From Pseudomonas fluorescens (GTDB taxonomy: Bacteria > Pseudomonadota > Gammaproteobacteria > Pseudomonadales > Pseudomonadaceae), in assembly GCF_005938625.1 (NCBI RefSeq), contig NZ_VCNJ01000026.1, positions 94,780 to 158,779 of the forward strand: DNA of 64,000 bases, given 5' to 3'. The translations under genes were made by a program, and so were the position numbers. The notes under the pieces are model-generated. The model worked only from the letters and a program-made list of their open reading frames with translations, was not told where the DNA came from and ran no database searches. Position 1 is the first letter of the stretch. The number at the start of each line of letters is the position of its first letter. Below, one piece after another: positions 34,802 through 43,579 of this stretch.

Positions 34802-35494
34802 ATGCGCGTCGACCGTTTCCTCAGCAACCTGCCCCGCTACAACCGTCAGCAGGTTCGCCTGTTACTGGTGGAAAAGCGCGTGCGGATTGACGGAAAAGTC
34901 GTCAGCGATCCGCACAGCGAGGTGCTGGAATTCAGTCGCGTCGAAGTCGATGACGAAGTCCTGCAAAGCGGCAAACCGGCGCGCTACTTCATGCTGCACA
35001 AGCCACCGGGCTGCGTCAGCGCCACCCGCGATCCGCAACATCCGACCGTGCTCGACCTGATCGATGAACCGGACAAGGAAGATCTGCACATCGCCGGGCG
35101 CCTGGACTTCAACACCACCGGTCTGATGCTGATCACTAACGATGGCGCGTGGTCGCGACGCCTGACGCAGCCGCAGACCAAACTGCCGAAGGTCTACTAC
35201 GTCGAGACCGAACAGGAGATTGGCGCGCAATATGCGAGCACTTTTGCCGAAGGCATCTACTTCGCCTTCGAGGACCTGACCACGCAGCCGGCGCAGTTGG
35301 AACTGCTCGGGCCAAGGTCGGCGCGGCTGAGCATCGTCGAGGGTCGTTACCATCAGGTGAAGCGCATGTTTGGTTTCTTCAACAACAAAGTCCTGCGCCT
35401 GCACCGCGAATCGATGGGCCCGTTGCTGCTCGATAACGCGCTAAAACCGGGCGAGTACCGCGCTTTGCGCACCGAAGAGATCCATTTGTTCTAA
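34802..35494 (+). CDS. rsuA: 16S rRNA pseudouridine(516) synthase RsuA
   Basis: This 230-aa enzyme modifies U516 of 16S rRNA. An S4 RNA-binding domain (about 1-50, MRVDRFLSNLPRYNRQQVR) precedes the catalytic domain with the Asp in AGRLDFNTTGLMLIT near residue 103 and EGRYHQVKRMFGF later. The length matches RsuA. The paralogues RluB/E/F are the alternatives. Confidence 0.9.
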   Translation: MRVDRFLSNLPRYNRQQVRLLLVEKRVRIDGKVVSDPHSEVLEFSRVEVDDEVLQSGKPARYFMLHKPPGCVSATRDPQHPTVLDLIDEPDKEDLHIAGRLDFNTTGLMLITNDGAWSRRLTQPQTKLPKVYYVETEQEIGAQYASTFAEGIYFAFEDLTTQPAQLELLGPRSARLSIVEGRYHQVKRMFGFFNNKVLRLHRESMGPLLLDNALKPGEYRALRTEEIHLF

Positions 35495-35810
35495 GCCAGC
35501 GACCGCTCAGCAGAAGTTGTCGAACAATTTACCAACGGCACTTGCGCGATCCCGACTCCCCTGCTTGAATCAGGACGTCGGCCAGATTGTGACCGATGAG
35601 TCACAACATACTTCTAAGAAACTTTTTGCCGGTCGTAAGCCCCAAGGGCTTCGCCTCAGCCGGCAAACTGCCCGCCAATAACAACACCCGTCGACCGCAG
35701 TCATGGATCGACATGGGCCAAGCAAATTCCAGGCGTATGCCTACCTGTCACAAAGCTCGTGCAATCTCTATTTGCGCGCATACCCGCTTGCTTGCCAGGA
35801 GTCTTATGAC
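35495..35810. other. Intergenic region upstream of phaG
   Basis: About 316 bases. CAGGAG before 35811 can serve as the phaG ribosome-binding site. I saw no clear -10/-35 pair, sigma-54 site or stem strong enough to name; a CCCCAAGGGCTTCGCCTCAG stretch near 35640 is locally self-complementary. Confidence 0.35.
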
Positions 35811-36695
35811 ATGAGGCCAGAAATCGCTGTGCTGGATATACAGGGTCAGTATCGGGTTTACACGGAGTTTTATCGCGCAGACGCCGCAGAAAAGACCATC
35901 ATCCTGGTCAACGGCTCGATGGCCACGACTGCGTCGTTTGCACAGACTGTGAAAAACCTGCACCCGCAATTCAACGTGGTTTGCTACGACCAGCCCTATG
36001 CGGGCCGGTCAAAAGCCCACAACCGCCACGAGAAACATCTGACCAAGGACGTCGAAGGGCAGATCCTGCTGGAACTGATCGACCATTTCGCCGCCGAACA
36101 CGTGCTGTCGTTTTCCTGGGGCGGCGCCGCGACCCTGGTCGCCCTCGCCCACCAGCCACGGCGCATTGAACGGGCGGTGATCAGCTCCTTCTCGCCAGTG
36201 ATCAACGCGCACATGCTCGATTACCTGGAGCGCGGCGTTGACTACCTCGGCCAGCGCGACGGCGACCGCGTCGGCCACCTAGTCAACAACACCATCGGCA
36301 AACACCTGCCGTCACTGTTCAAACGCTTCAACTATCGCCACGTCAGCAGCCTCGCCGAGCACGAATACGGGCAGATGCACTTCCACATCAGCGACGTATT
36401 GCACAGCGATCGGCAGTGCTATCTGAATGCAGCGAAAAAGATCAACGTGCCGGTGCTGTTTCTAAACGGCGAATGGGACGAGTACACCGCTGCCGAGGAT
36501 GCCCGTCTGTTCGGCAACCACGTGGCGCAAAGCACGTTTACCACGCTGCAAGCCACCGGGCATTTTCTCGACATGGAACACAAGGCCGCCTGCCGCGACA
36601 GCCAGAACGCCTTGCTCGGCTTTCTGAAACCGGCACAGCAGACCAGCCGAACGCGTTACTCGTTTGTTCAGGATCAACATGCATTGGCTATTTGA
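35811..36695 (+). CDS. phaG: PhaG-type (R)-3-hydroxyacyl-ACP:CoA transacylase/thioesterase
   Basis: This 294-aa alpha/beta-hydrolase closely matches my memory of P. putida PhaG: MRPEIAVLDIQGQYRVYTEF, LPSLFKRFNYRHVSSL and GHFLDMEHKAACR. The nucleophile is Ser102 in SFSWGGAATL; the other triad residues are in GEWDEYT and GHFLDM. PhaG draws 3-hydroxyacyl chains from fatty-acid synthesis into polyhydroxyalkanoate precursors and is related to RhlA of rhamnolipid synthesis. The longer frame from 35703 has no family support. No PHA synthase lies nearby. Confidence 0.88.
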   Translation: MRPEIAVLDIQGQYRVYTEFYRADAAEKTIILVNGSMATTASFAQTVKNLHPQFNVVCYDQPYAGRSKAHNRHEKHLTKDVEGQILLELIDHFAAEHVLSFSWGGAATLVALAHQPRRIERAVISSFSPVINAHMLDYLERGVDYLGQRDGDRVGHLVNNTIGKHLPSLFKRFNYRHVSSLAEHEYGQMHFHISDVLHSDRQCYLNAAKKINVPVLFLNGEWDEYTAAEDARLFGNHVAQSTFTTLQATGHFLDMEHKAACRDSQNALLGFLKPAQQTSRTRYSFVQDQHALAI

Positions 36696-36853
36696 AAGAG
36701 TGTCATCGCGCGCGAGGCTGCGGGGCTGGGATTTTGCTTTACGCACCGCAGTGCTCGCCCGTGATTGACCGTTTTCAGTGATTTAAAGCGTTCATGAGTA
36801 AAAGAAAAACTTCAAATCCATGGCCGAGTCTGGTACAAAGTCAGCCGCTCTGA

Positions 36854-36927
36854 GCGGGTATAGTTTAATGGTAGAACAGTAGCTTCCCAAGCTTCCGACG
36901 AGGGTTCGATTCCCTCTACCCGCTCCA
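36854..36927 (+). tRNA. tRNA-Gly (anticodon CCC)
   Basis: The 74 nt from GCGGGTATAGTTTAATGGTA to CTCCA fold as a tRNA with CCA encoded. The anticodon loop is TTCCCAA, giving CCC, and GGTTCGATTCC is the T-arm. Confidence 0.96.
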
Positions 36928-36977
36928 CTCGAATTTTGGTCTCACGTTGTGATTTTTGACGGGGGATGCAGGAATAG

Positions 36978-37007
36978 AAAAAACCGGCCTTGATGGCCGG
37001 TTTTTTT
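36978..37007 (+). terminator. Rho-independent terminator after tRNA-Gly
   Basis: ACCGGCC/GGCCGGT stem, TTGAT loop and a seven-T tail, about 50 nt past the tRNA. Confidence 0.9.
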
Positions 37008-37093
37008 ATGCCCGGCATTTGGTGCAAAATCGGCACTTCGACGAGAATGGCAGACAAACTGTTGCCTCCTCGCAACACGACAAGGATCCTCAA

Positions 37094-37912
37094 ATGGACG
37101 TTTCACAAATCGCAGAGCGCATCGTCAGTCGACTCGATGAACTCGCCGCCGATATCCAAAAGCAATGGCATAACCCCGAGGGCACGCATACGCGCCACTT
37201 CGTCGTGGATGCTTTGTTGAGCGATGAAATGGCTCAGGCAATCTATGAGGCCTTTCCGCGCAACGCCGATGGTTTCTTTGACCGCCAGTCGTTTCGCGAG
37301 AAGAAAAAAACCCTCACCAATCTCTCTGACTATCCGCCAATTCTGAGCGCCATCACCTACGCGATGCAGCACCCTTCAGTGGTCGACAAGGTTGCACAAC
37401 TGGTAGGCGTATCGGACATCATTCCGGATCCGAGCCTGTATGCCGGTGGTTTGTCGATGATGTTCAAGGACGACTTTCTCAACCCGCACATCGACAACAG
37501 CCACGATGGCACGCGTAATCTGTATCGCCGCCTGAATCTGCTGTATTACGTTTCGCCAGAATGGGCGCTGGTAAATGGTGGCAATTTCGAGCTGTGGGAC
37601 CCCCAGGTCAAACAACAGAAAACCATTGTGTCGCAATTCAACCGTCTCGTAGTCATGGAAACCAACAAACTCTCTTGGCACTCCGTCAGTGGCGTACGAG
37701 CCGAAACGCCGCGCTGCTGTGTTTCCAACTATTATTTTTCGGCGACTTCACCGGACGATCATGAATACTTTCACGTGACGTCGTTCAGCGGCCGACCGGA
37801 AGAAACTGGACGTCGATTGCTGGGTGTCGTCGACAATACGTTGCGCAACGCAGTGTCGAAAGTGCTGCGTGTGGGGCGCGGAACGAAATTGGTCAACAAG
37901 ACCAAGGATTGA
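37094..37912 (+). CDS. 2OG-Fe(II) oxygenase (prolyl-4-hydroxylase-like)
   Basis: This 272-aa protein has the iron-binding HxD in NPHIDNSHDGTRNLYRRL and a distal His in KLSWHSVSGVRAETPRCC, with Arg and Ser positioned to hold 2-oxoglutarate. LNLLYYVSPEW and NGGNFELWD are strands of the double-stranded beta-helix. Family members hydroxylate proteins or small metabolites; the substrate is unknown. The ATG at 37094 has AAGGA upstream; the longer frame runs through the terminator and is rejected. It stands alone downstream of tRNA-Gly. Confidence 0.82.
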   Translation: MDVSQIAERIVSRLDELAADIQKQWHNPEGTHTRHFVVDALLSDEMAQAIYEAFPRNADGFFDRQSFREKKKTLTNLSDYPPILSAITYAMQHPSVVDKVAQLVGVSDIIPDPSLYAGGLSMMFKDDFLNPHIDNSHDGTRNLYRRLNLLYYVSPEWALVNGGNFELWDPQVKQQKTIVSQFNRLVVMETNKLSWHSVSGVRAETPRCCVSNYYFSATSPDDHEYFHVTSFSGRPEETGRRLLGVVDNTLRNAVSKVLRVGRGTKLVNKTKD

Positions 37913-37924
37913 GTCAGAACAGAT

Positions 37925-37950
37925 AAACCGGTCTGAAAAACGGTTTTTTT
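37925..37950 (+). terminator. Weak terminator after the 2OG oxygenase gene
   Basis: AAACCG and CGGTTT with a 10-nt loop are followed by several T bases. The short stem makes this a modest call. Confidence 0.5.
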
Positions 37951-38023
37951 CAAGCCGAAATCTGGATCATCTGCAAGATTCAATTCGCGCCCACGGCACT
38001 GCTGACGGCCGAACTCATGTGAG

Positions 38024-38079
38024 AAAAGGGGACTGATTTATTTTTTTGCTTTTTATGAGAAATAAATCAGTCCCCTTTT
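38024..38079. repeat. Palindromic element with 20-bp perfect arms
   Basis: AAAAGGGGACTGATTTATTT (38024-38043) and its exact complement (38060-38079) surround a 16-nt A/T-rich loop. GGGGACTGATTTATTT-like repeats are scattered in gammaproteobacteria near IS200/RAYT-type transposases as far as I recall, so it may be a small mobilised repeat. It forms the last eight codons of the DUF6124-type gene on the minus strand. Confidence 0.75.
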
Positions 38080-38328
38080 TAAGTTGTTGAGCATGGTGGT
38101 GGCCGAGCCGAGGGTTTCGCTGGCGTTGGCCAGTAGAGACTCGGTGTCGTAGGCAGGGTTGGCGAGGTACATAGGTTCGGGTTCGCGGGTGGAACCCATG
38201 ATCTGCGCGGTCGGGCTGAGGTAGTGGTCGAGGGCGCGTTCGGCGGCTTCGTGGAATTTCTTTGAATTGGGTGATTCGTAGGGGGATGCCGGATCGGTTT
38301 CCGGCGGATTGGGCGTAACTTTGAACAT
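38053..38328 (-). pseudogene. DUF6124/DUF3077-type gene with 3' end replaced by the palindrome
   Basis: The 91-aa reading begins MFKVTPNPPETDPASPYESP, the standard start of the Pseudomonas DUF6124/DUF3077 family, and keeps the FHEAAERALDHYL and NASETLGSATTMLNNL helices. Family members as I recall them continue to a conserved helix ending GELAVNRALD; here the frame instead runs through the palindrome as KRGLIYFS and stops at 38053. The C-terminal third is therefore missing. It may be a decayed gene or a still-expressed short variant. A long structured leader precedes it. Confidence 0.65.
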
Positions 38329-38560
38329 TGGATTGAGACCTTTTAGTCAGGCCGCAACCGATCTCGCTACTAAACAGATGGGTGGCAGCTGTGCGCAAGT
38401 TAGTAGACCGGACCCCAATCCAAATCCGGCGCACCCGAGGGCGCCATGCGCACAGCCACCATCAGGTGCAGGCATTCGCCTGACTGAGTGGTACTCATGC
38501 AGCTATTTAGATTGAGGATGCCGGGCTACTAAACCCGATCACTGGAAATCAGTGACGCGA
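38329..38560 (-). promoter_or_regulatory. Candidate structured leader of the DUF6124-type gene
   Basis: This stretch upstream of the ATG at 38328 contains nested complementary segments: 38381-38396 with 38448-38460 (GCGCACAGCCACC and its near complement), an inner GGCGC/GCGCC hairpin (38428-38445), CAGGC/GCCTG (38469-38482) and TCACTG/CAGTGA (38539-38555). The decamer GCTACTAAAC occurs twice (38366-38375 and 38525-38534). This is more ordered structure than chance intergenic DNA should have, suggesting a regulatory RNA or protein-binding leader. No known riboswitch was recognised. Confidence 0.4.
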
Positions 38561-38899
38561 ACCAAGTTACCGACCGCCTCCCAAGCGCACAAGCCGGCGG
38601 ATTCTGGCGTAGCGGTAGGCAACGGCGCAAGGATTTGTAGGCTTCAGGACGTAACACTGCACGCCTTTAAACACTTCGCTCGGAAGATGTTTACGCGGCG
38701 ATAAAACATAGCGATTTCCCCGACATTACAGACCCACAACACTCCACCGGTTTTCACCTTCCGCCCAACCGACTAGCATCTCCCCATCGACCACCACCCT
38801 CCCCCTGCGCGGCCATCGACGAATACGCGCCATCACTTTCGAGGGATTCCAATCGCGGCTACTTTGCCGCTGACGACCGAACTCAAAAGAGCCTTCACC
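38561..38899. other. Intergenic region upstream of the methyltransferase gene
   Basis: About 340 bases. I see no convincing gene, repeat or terminator. It probably carries the promoter for the leader on the minus strand and for the methyltransferase on the plus strand. Confidence 0.35.
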
Positions 38900-39628
38900 A
38901 TGACGCAAAACATTTACGACGATCCCGAATTCTTCCAGGGCTACAGCCAGATGAACCGCTCCATCGGCGGCCTCGACGCGGCGCCGGAGTGGCCGGCGCT
39001 CAAGGCATTGCTGCCGCCCATGCATGGCTTGAATGTTGTGGATCTGGGCTGCGGTTATGGCTGGTTCAGTCGTTGGGCCATTGAGAATGGTGCGACGAGC
39101 GTACTGGGGCTGGATGTCTCGGAGAAGATGCTGGAGCGGGCGCGGGCATCTACGACGGCGGCGAACATTCGTTATGAGCGCGGCGATCTGGAACAGCTCG
39201 ACCTGCCCGCCTGCAGTTTTGATCTGGCTTACAGCTCACTGGCGCTGCATTACATCAAGGATCTGCCAGGGCTGTTTGCTCACCTGTATGCGGCGCTGAA
39301 ACCGGGTTCGCATTTTGTGTTTTCCATTGAGCATCCGATCTTTATGGCGCCGCGTAATCCGGGTTGGTTGATTGACGCTGAAGGCAACAAACGTTGGCCG
39401 CTGGACAGCTATCAGTTGGAGGGTGAACGGGTGACCAACTGGCTGGCTGAGGGCGTGATCAAGCAGCATCGTACGGTCGGGACATTGCTCAATTCGCTGA
39501 TCGATGCGGGGTTCTCGATTCGACGTGTCAATGAATGGGGGCCGAGCGATGCTGAAGTGGCGGCGCAACCAGCGCTGGCGGAAGAGCGGGAGCGGCCGAT
39601 GATGATGTTGGTGGCGGTGCAGCGCTGA
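38900..39628 (+). CDS. Class I SAM-dependent methyltransferase
   Basis: This 242-aa protein has motif I VVDLGCGYGWFSRWA (about 47-61), LGLDVSEKMLERAR and ERGDLEQLDLP, then a post-motif HYIKDLPGLFAHLYAALKPG. It belongs to the methyltransferase-11/25 group acting on small molecules; the substrate is unknown. The ATG at 38900 is chosen because the upstream extension is not family-like. It is not coupled to the downstream tam gene, which is convergent. Confidence 0.8.
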   Translation: MTQNIYDDPEFFQGYSQMNRSIGGLDAAPEWPALKALLPPMHGLNVVDLGCGYGWFSRWAIENGATSVLGLDVSEKMLERARASTTAANIRYERGDLEQLDLPACSFDLAYSSLALHYIKDLPGLFAHLYAALKPGSHFVFSIEHPIFMAPRNPGWLIDAEGNKRWPLDSYQLEGERVTNWLAEGVIKQHRTVGTLLNSLIDAGFSIRRVNEWGPSDAEVAAQPALAEERERPMMMLVAVQR

Positions 39629-39648
39629 GCGGGTTTACAACTTGAGAA

Positions 39649-39805
39649 GCCCCCTCACCCTAACCCTCTCCCCAAGGGAGAGGGGACTGACCGCGGTGCC
39701 AGTACGATCTACGCCGACGTGCTAAAATCGAGGCGAACTCAGGTTTTGGAAGCGACACGCATCGGCTCCCTCTCCCTCGAGAGAGGGCTGGGCGGGCGGC
39801 GTTCC
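39649..39805. repeat. Long dispersed repeat, copy 1 (CCCTCACCCTAACCCTCTCC type)
   Basis: The element starts CCCTCACCCTAACCCTCTCC, includes GGGGACTGACCG and GCGAACTCAGGT, and ends CCCTCTCCCTCGAGAGAGGG before CTGG. The terminal blocks are partly complementary. A second copy is at 63770-63985 with about 70 extra bases in the middle. It separates convergent genes. Confidence 0.7.
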
Positions 39806-39867
39806 GATGAGGGGGCCGTCCGAAAGCGCACCCGAAATCTCCAGCCGAACAACACGTCCGGCTCATT

Positions 39868-40638
39868 TCAGCGAGTCGCAACGATAAACAACCGTGGGAA
39901 TGGCAACAGTACCGAACCATCCGCCAACGCCGGATAAGCCTTCTCAACCTCCGCCAGATACTGCTCCAGGTACTGCGCCTTTTCCGCCTCGGTCAGCGGA
40001 CTCAAAAACGGAATCAACCCACTCCCCTTGAACCACTCCACCACCCCCGCCGCCCCGCCAGACAGCTGATGGTGATAGCTCGTACGCCACACATCGACCC
40101 GCGCACAGTGTGGCCGCAGCATCGAGAAATAATCACTGGCACTCGCCATGTCGGTACGCTGCCCCGCAGCGCCGGAAAGCTTGCTCGCCCACGGGCCATT
40201 CGCAGCAACCTCACGCATCAAACGGTGGGACGGTTCATTAAGGTTATCCGGCATCTGGATCGCCAGACTGCCACCAGCCGACAACTTACTGGCCAGCGCC
40301 GGCAGCAGCGACGCGTGCTCCGGCACCCACTGCAGCACGGCGTTGGCGAAGATCACATCAAACGGCCCTGAGTCGGCCCACTTATCAATCTCCGTCACAT
40401 CGAACTGCAACTGCGGCAAGCGCTTGCGAGCCGCGTCGATCATGTCCGCCGAGCTGTCCAGCCCGCTGACCCTGGCGTCTGGAAAACGCTGCACCAGCAG
40501 CTCTGTAGAATTGCCAGGACCGCAACCGATATCAACCACCGTTCGCGCTTCTGGCGTGGGAATCGCCGCCAGCAGATCGCGGGCCGGGCGGGTGCGTTCA
40601 TCTTCGAAAGCGACGTATTGTTTGGCGGACCAACTCAT
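39868..40638 (-). CDS. tam: Trans-aconitate 2-methyltransferase
   Basis: This 256-aa SAM methyltransferase starts MSWSAKQYVAFEDERTRPARD, a near-signature for Tam, with motif I TVVDIGCGPGNSTELL and FANAVLQWVPEH. Tam methylates trans-aconitate, a spontaneous inhibitor of aconitase, so it links to the tricarboxylate theme of the window, although not physically. The ATG at 40638 follows the family start. Confidence 0.92.
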   Translation of the reverse strand: MSWSAKQYVAFEDERTRPARDLLAAIPTPEARTVVDIGCGPGNSTELLVQRFPDARVSGLDSSADMIDAARKRLPQLQFDVTEIDKWADSGPFDVIFANAVLQWVPEHASLLPALASKLSAGGSLAIQMPDNLNEPSHRLMREVAANGPWASKLSGAAGQRTDMASASDYFSMLRPHCARVDVWRTSYHHQLSGGAAGVVEWFKGSGLIPFLSPLTEAEKAQYLEQYLAEVEKAYPALADGSVLLPFPRLFIVATR

Positions 40639-40803
40639 TGCGTTCTCCTGTCGGGACATTTTGGCGGTTCGTCACGATACAGCGATCTGGCACGCCTGCC
40701 TCCCCTACCAACGTCAGGTGACGAAGGCGGATTTGTAATTAGAATTTTCCACCTGCGGCAGATGTCTTAATTTCAAGCACTCCTCCCAATAAGGAACACG
40801 GCT

Positions 40804-41214
40804 ATGAAATTCGCAAAAATCTCTCAAAAGCTCGCGATGGTGGCCGGTAGTCCCAAGACCTTCATGGGCGCGTTGATCTTGATCGGGTTATGGGGTTTGA
40901 GCGGGCCGATCTTCCATTACAACGATACGTGGCAACTGATCATCAACACCTCGACCACCATCATCACGTTCTTGATGGTGTTCCTGATCCAGAACACGCA
41001 GAACCGCGATACCGACATTCTGCATTTGAAGATCGATGAGTTGTTGTTGGTGACCAAAGAAGCGCAGAACGCGATGCTCGGGCTGGAGGCGCTGGATTTG
41101 AAGCAACTTGAGGCGTTGCGCAGGCACTACCGCTCGTTGGGCGAGGGTGAGGTGTTCAATCTTGAAGGGCTGGGCGAGAAGAGTAAGTCGAAGCAGGATT
41201 TGAATGAGTGTTGA
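40804..41214 (+). CDS. Low-affinity iron permease-family protein
   Basis: This 136-aa protein has two transmembrane helices (about 20-40 and 50-68), joined by GPIFHYNDTWQLIINTSTTI, followed by FLIQNTQNRDTDILHLKIDELL. This is the typical signature of the bacterial low-affinity iron permease family. Despite the name, transport by the bacterial members is unproven. AAGGA-type sequence precedes the ATG. Confidence 0.88.
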   Translation: MKFAKISQKLAMVAGSPKTFMGALILIGLWGLSGPIFHYNDTWQLIINTSTTIITFLMVFLIQNTQNRDTDILHLKIDELLLVTKEAQNAMLGLEALDLKQLEALRRHYRSLGEGEVFNLEGLGEKSKSKQDLNEC

Positions 41215-41222
41215 GGATTGAA

Positions 41223-41298
41223 ATCAAAAGATCGCAGCCTTCGGCAGCTCCTACAGAAACAGGTGTAGGAGCTGCCGAAGGCTGCGATCTCTTGATCT
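41223..41298. repeat. Inverted repeat doublet, GATCGCAGCCTTCGGCAGCT type
   Basis: The 33-nt arm beginning AAAAGATCGCAGCCTTCGGC is repeated in inverse after an 8-nt spacer, forming a very stable hairpin. A related copy is at 62336-62430. It sits between convergent genes. Confidence 0.88.
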
Positions 41299-41301
41299 TG
41301 A

Positions 41302-41805
41302 TTAGCGACTGGCCTGTAACTGGCGAGCCCTTTCCAGATGACTCTGCAGCTTCGGCAAGGTCTCGTCGGCAAACGCCTTGATCTCCGGCACGTCAGTGGT
41401 CTGTGCTTCCTGCTGGATTTGCTCGATGGCCTCTTCGGTGGCTTTGACCTGACTGGCGGCGTAGGCCTGATCGAAGGAGGCGCCGTCGGTCACTTGCGGC
41501 ATCAACTCCTTGGCCTTGTCGGCCAGTTCTTCACGGGGCGCGACGGGCAAGTCGAGCTTCTTGGCAATTTTCGCCAAATGCTGGTTGGCCGTGGTGCGGT
41601 CGTTGATGACGACGATGGTGTAGTCCTTGACCTCTTTCGATTCGGCTTTGCTGTGGGCCAGACGACTGGCCTCGATGTCGGCCATGCCTTTGGCGGAGGC
41701 ATCGTTGATGAAATCGGCGGGCGACTGGGCGAAAGCACTGCTGGCACACAGGCCCAACAGCGATGCAAAACTCATGGTGCGTATACGGGTGGCCATCCGG
41801 CTCAT
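41302..41805 (-). CDS. DUF4142 secreted protein
   Basis: This 167-aa precursor has a signal peptide SFASLLGLCASSAFAQ. The mature part is a helical DUF4142 domain: PADFINDASAKGMADIEASR, KDYTIVVINDRTTANQHLAK and a C-terminal LPKLQSHLERARQL. Members look like ferritin-like helical bundles of the periplasm; function is unsettled. The ATG at 41805 begins MSRMATRIRT. A KGG stress protein gene lies upstream on the same strand. Confidence 0.83.
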   Translation of the reverse strand: MSRMATRIRTMSFASLLGLCASSAFAQSPADFINDASAKGMADIEASRLAHSKAESKEVKDYTIVVINDRTTANQHLAKIAKKLDLPVAPREELADKAKELMPQVTDGASFDQAYAASQVKATEEAIEQIQQEAQTTDVPEIKAFADETLPKLQSHLERARQLQASR

Positions 41806-41881
41806 GGTCGCGCCCTCCTTACTTGCGAAATTCAAGCGGGAGCTTACGCCCCCGCCTCTCAATCAAAACTACCTTCACCGA

Positions 41882-42037
41882 CTACTTCGATTTCTGAGCG
41901 GGCTTGCGGCCCATGTCTGGTTTTGGCTCTTTGTCGACAGTCGTTGTGGTGGTTTTCCCACCTTTGCGACCTGCTTCAGAGGCCTTCGTTCGATCGTTGG
42001 CGAAGTTTCCCGAGTTCGAGTTTCTTGAGTTAGGCAT
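41882..42037 (-). CDS. KGG/con-10-type stress-induced small protein
   Basis: This 51-aa hydrophilic protein begins MPNSRNSNSGNFANDRTKAS and contains SEAGRKGGKTT, the stress-induced KGG motif also seen in GsiB and YmdF. Such proteins are thought to act as hydration or desiccation protectants. It is too short for many gene finders. It lies 76 nt upstream of the DUF4142 gene on the same strand. Confidence 0.82.
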   Translation of the reverse strand: MPNSRNSNSGNFANDRTKASEAGRKGGKTTTTTVDKEPKPDMGRKPAQKSK

Positions 42038-42153
42038 GATTCTCTACCTCTTGGTAATGATCGTGGCGAGCAGGTGCCCGCCTAGATTGAGAATTTTCTC
42101 GCCGGCAAAGGTTTAGAAAAATTGCAATCGCCGCGACGAACGGCGCCGCCAGA

Positions 42154-43503
42154 TCAGCTATTGAGCGCGTGGTGATTCAAGCGTTTGGCGGCGTACATTG
42201 CCTGATCGGCATGGCGGAACAGTTGCTGTTCCTCACTGCCGTGCTCTGGATAGCGGGCGACACCAATGCTCGGTTGGATATGCAGATTGTGGCCATCGAG
42301 GCGCATCGGTTGCACCAGCACCTGTCGGATTTTTTCCGCGACACCGTCAGCGTCTTCCGAGGCCTGAACGCTGTGCAGCAGCACGACAAATTCATCGCCG
42401 CCGATTCTGGCCACGGTGTCGGTTTCCCGCACGCAGCCCTTGAGGCGATTGGCCACGGTTTGCAGGAGCATGTCGCCAACGGCATGGCCGAAGGTGTCGT
42501 TGACCTGTTTGAAGCGGTCCAGGTCGACATATAACAAGGCCATGTGCCCGGATTGCTCGCGAGCGCCGGCCAACGCGGCCTTCAAGCGATCACGCAGCAA
42601 TTCACGATTGGGCAGTTGCGTCAGTTGATCGTACTGCGCCATGCGCTGCAGCCGGGCGTGCAATTGCTGGCGTTCGATGGCCGTGGCGACCTGGGCGCAG
42701 ACGTATTGCAGCAGTTCCTTGTCTTGCTCGGTGTAGCGCTCGCCGCCGGGCAGGCTTTTGACGATCAAGGCACCGATGGTGCCATTTTTCGAATTCAACG
42801 GCACGCCGAGCCAGCAAGGCGAGTTCTGCCCCGCCACCAGCTCGGCGAAACCGGCGGGGGAATCTGCACTGTCCGGCGTCAGAAGAATCGGCTGGCCGCT
42901 ACGGATAACTTCCGCGCACAGACGTCCGGTGACGGTGCCCGGTCGCTCGGGCTGCAATTCGTCATCGTCGACGTGATAAGGAAAATCCAGTTGTGCGCAG
43001 TGCTCGTCGTACAGCGCCACCGAAAAATTCATCGCCGGCAACCATTCGCCGATGATCAGGTGGATACGCTTGAACAGCGCCAGCAGATCCTCAGCCGCAT
43101 GGGCGGCCTCGGAAATCGCATACAGCGCAGCCTGGCGCGATTCGGCCTGCTTGCGCTCGGTGATGTCGCGTGCCACGGCGATGCGCAACTGATCGACTTC
43201 CGACCAGCGCGCAGACCAGAGGATATGCACGACGCTGCCATCCTTGCGCAGGTATCGGTTTTCGAAGTTGAGCTTGGGTTCGCCACCCATGATTTCGTTG
43301 GCGGCTGCGAGGGTACGTTGACGATCCGCCGGGTGCACCAGCTCAATCATTTGCCGGCCGATCAACTCTTCAGGCGAGTAACCGAAAACCCGTTCGCAGG
43401 CGGCACTGACAAAAACGAAGCGACCCTGCTTGTCGACCGCGCAAACGGCATCCAGCAACAGGTCGATAAAACTCGCCAACGGCGCGGAATTTCGGCTTTC
43501 CAT
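42154..43503 (-). CDS. PAS-GAF-GGDEF diguanylate cyclase
   Basis: This 449-aa protein is soluble by inspection. A PAS domain (about 10-130; FVFVSAACERVFGYSPEELIG, then a PAC DITERKQAES) precedes a GAF domain (about 145-280) and a GGDEF domain (about 290-445) with motif RIGGDEFVVLL. RETD five residues before GGDEF is an I-site for product inhibition. It should make c-di-GMP in response to an unknown cytosolic signal. It stands alone in orientation with the LysE gene upstream. Confidence 0.92.
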   Translation of the reverse strand: MESRNSAPLASFIDLLLDAVCAVDKQGRFVFVSAACERVFGYSPEELIGRQMIELVHPADRQRTLAAANEIMGGEPKLNFENRYLRKDGSVVHILWSARWSEVDQLRIAVARDITERKQAESRQAALYAISEAAHAAEDLLALFKRIHLIIGEWLPAMNFSVALYDEHCAQLDFPYHVDDDELQPERPGTVTGRLCAEVIRSGQPILLTPDSADSPAGFAELVAGQNSPCWLGVPLNSKNGTIGALIVKSLPGGERYTEQDKELLQYVCAQVATAIERQQLHARLQRMAQYDQLTQLPNRELLRDRLKAALAGAREQSGHMALLYVDLDRFKQVNDTFGHAVGDMLLQTVANRLKGCVRETDTVARIGGDEFVVLLHSVQASEDADGVAEKIRQVLVQPMRLDGHNLHIQPSIGVARYPEHGSEEQQLFRHADQAMYAAKRLNHHALNS

Positions 43504-43579
43504 GATTCAGCGTGGGTGTCCGGGCAATGCAGCACTGATCAACCGTCCCTGAGCTTTTCCTGCATCCGTGCAAACAACC

